A stretch of DNA of 60,251 nucleotides from a virus. Below the pieces are notes generated by a model. That model had not been told where the DNA came from and did no database searches. It saw only the letters and a program-made list of their open reading frames with translations. The translations under genes and the position numbers were made by a program. The stretch is taken from positions 1 to 60,251 of IMG/VR virus record IMGVR_UViG_3300042478_002844. One strand, 5' to 3'. Of the stretch, positions 59,965 through 60,251 are shown in pieces (the stretch's first letter is position 1; each line of letters opens with the position of its first letter).

Positions 59965-60251
59965 TAGCGCCTCCGTTCATCCTTTCTTTAATTCTCTCTG
60001 TCATCCAAGCGCCAACTGCCTGCGGATGGACACATCTATTGTACCAGTCAACAGTTGCATCACTGATCTTCTGAAGCCTCTCTGGATCTGCAATAAGCTC
60101 ATCTATGATCGATAGATCACTCCAATCATCCATCATAATGCCAGGAAAATCCTTGTAATACCAAACGTCCTTTGGGAAAGGGTGGCTTCTTCCGTTTCCA
60201 ACAAGAAGAACACATCCGCACCTTGCTGCTTCAAATATCCTGAAAGACTCA
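59951..60251 (-). CDS. Glycosyltransferase, C-terminal fragment at the window edge
   Basis: The frame is open to the right edge, and about 99 residues are visible. It begins in mid-gene with 'ESFRIFEAARCGCVLLVGNG', the typical 'S.R.fEa.acGc.pv' donor-binding segment of glycosyltransferases (GT1/GT4 or exostosin-like). The end is helical ('DPERLQKISDATVDWYNRCV', 'MTERIKERM'). It precedes the tag-A small gene, with overlap. The 5' end lies outside the window, so the family and full role cannot be given. Confidence 0.75.
   Translation of the reverse strand, partial: ESFRIFEAARCGCVLLVGNGRSHPFPKDVWYYKDFPGIMMDDWSDLSIIDELIADPERLQKISDATVDWYNRCVHPQAVGAWMTERIKERMNGGANELV

Overview
The window reads as part of a large, AT-rich double-stranded DNA phage genome. 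It carries a collagen-repeat tail fibre and other tail-type modules, a phage nucleotide set (B12-dependent ribonucleotide reductase, ThyX, dUTPase), a sigma factor, an HNH nuclease, a kinase, a SNF2-type ATPase, two giant polyvalent-like proteins and many small unknown genes joined by ATGA or TAATG overlaps. No capsid, portal, terminase or polymerase gene is visible here, so the virus call rests on gene content and style. The host was probably a Gram-negative member of the Planctomycetota: two proteins end in PEP-CTERM-type sorting signals, a secreted subtilase ends in the paired 'NGDG..DGSDLG.LL..WG' repeat common in that phylum, an outer-membrane barrel protein is encoded, and a TIGR03790-like protein (a family reported to co-occur with exosortase) is present. 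This host call is inference. Layout: 0-4.5 kb holds the tail fibre (running off the left edge), two one-module fibre genes and a 560-nt hairpin-rich non-coding block. 4.5-12.5 kb holds an ATPase and a rightward run of probable structural or membrane-active proteins. 12.5-21.7 kb is a leftward block for nucleotide metabolism and regulation. 21.8-24.5 kb holds two fibre or baseplate-like proteins. 24.5-30.4 kb is a leftward overlapping operon with superoxide dismutase, a fucosyltransferase-like enzyme and a LysM lysozyme-like protein. 30.5-37.2 kb has a GT9-like enzyme with a DUF6165-like partner, two Gly/Ala-rich proteins and the SNF2 ATPase. 37.3-42.9 kb has a possible membrane or lysis pair, a pterin dehydratase and flavodoxin-like pair, a kinase, a candidate small RNA and an outer-membrane protein with a structured leader. 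42.9-51.2 kb has small unknowns and the twin giant proteins. 51.3-56.0 kb has the PEP-CTERM pair and the subtilase. 56-60.25 kb is a visibly GC-richer cluster of tagged small proteins, ParB-like paralogues, a degenerate dehydrogenase and a glycosyltransferase fragment. The most striking theme is a set of short sequence tags shared by otherwise unrelated proteins. Tag A, 'M-N-W-Y-K-x-A-[QKRN]', opens at least ten genes and reappears at the C-termini of several large proteins. Tag B, roughly '[KI]-h-[ST]-x-x-[EDQ]-W-h-x-x-G-h-x-x-G-[WYL]', opens or nearly opens eight proteins and lies inside a ninth. Both precede diverse domains, including small modules that I believe also occur alone in other phages. 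The tags look like a shared targeting, processing or assembly signal, and I regard them as the best candidate here for an undescribed system.
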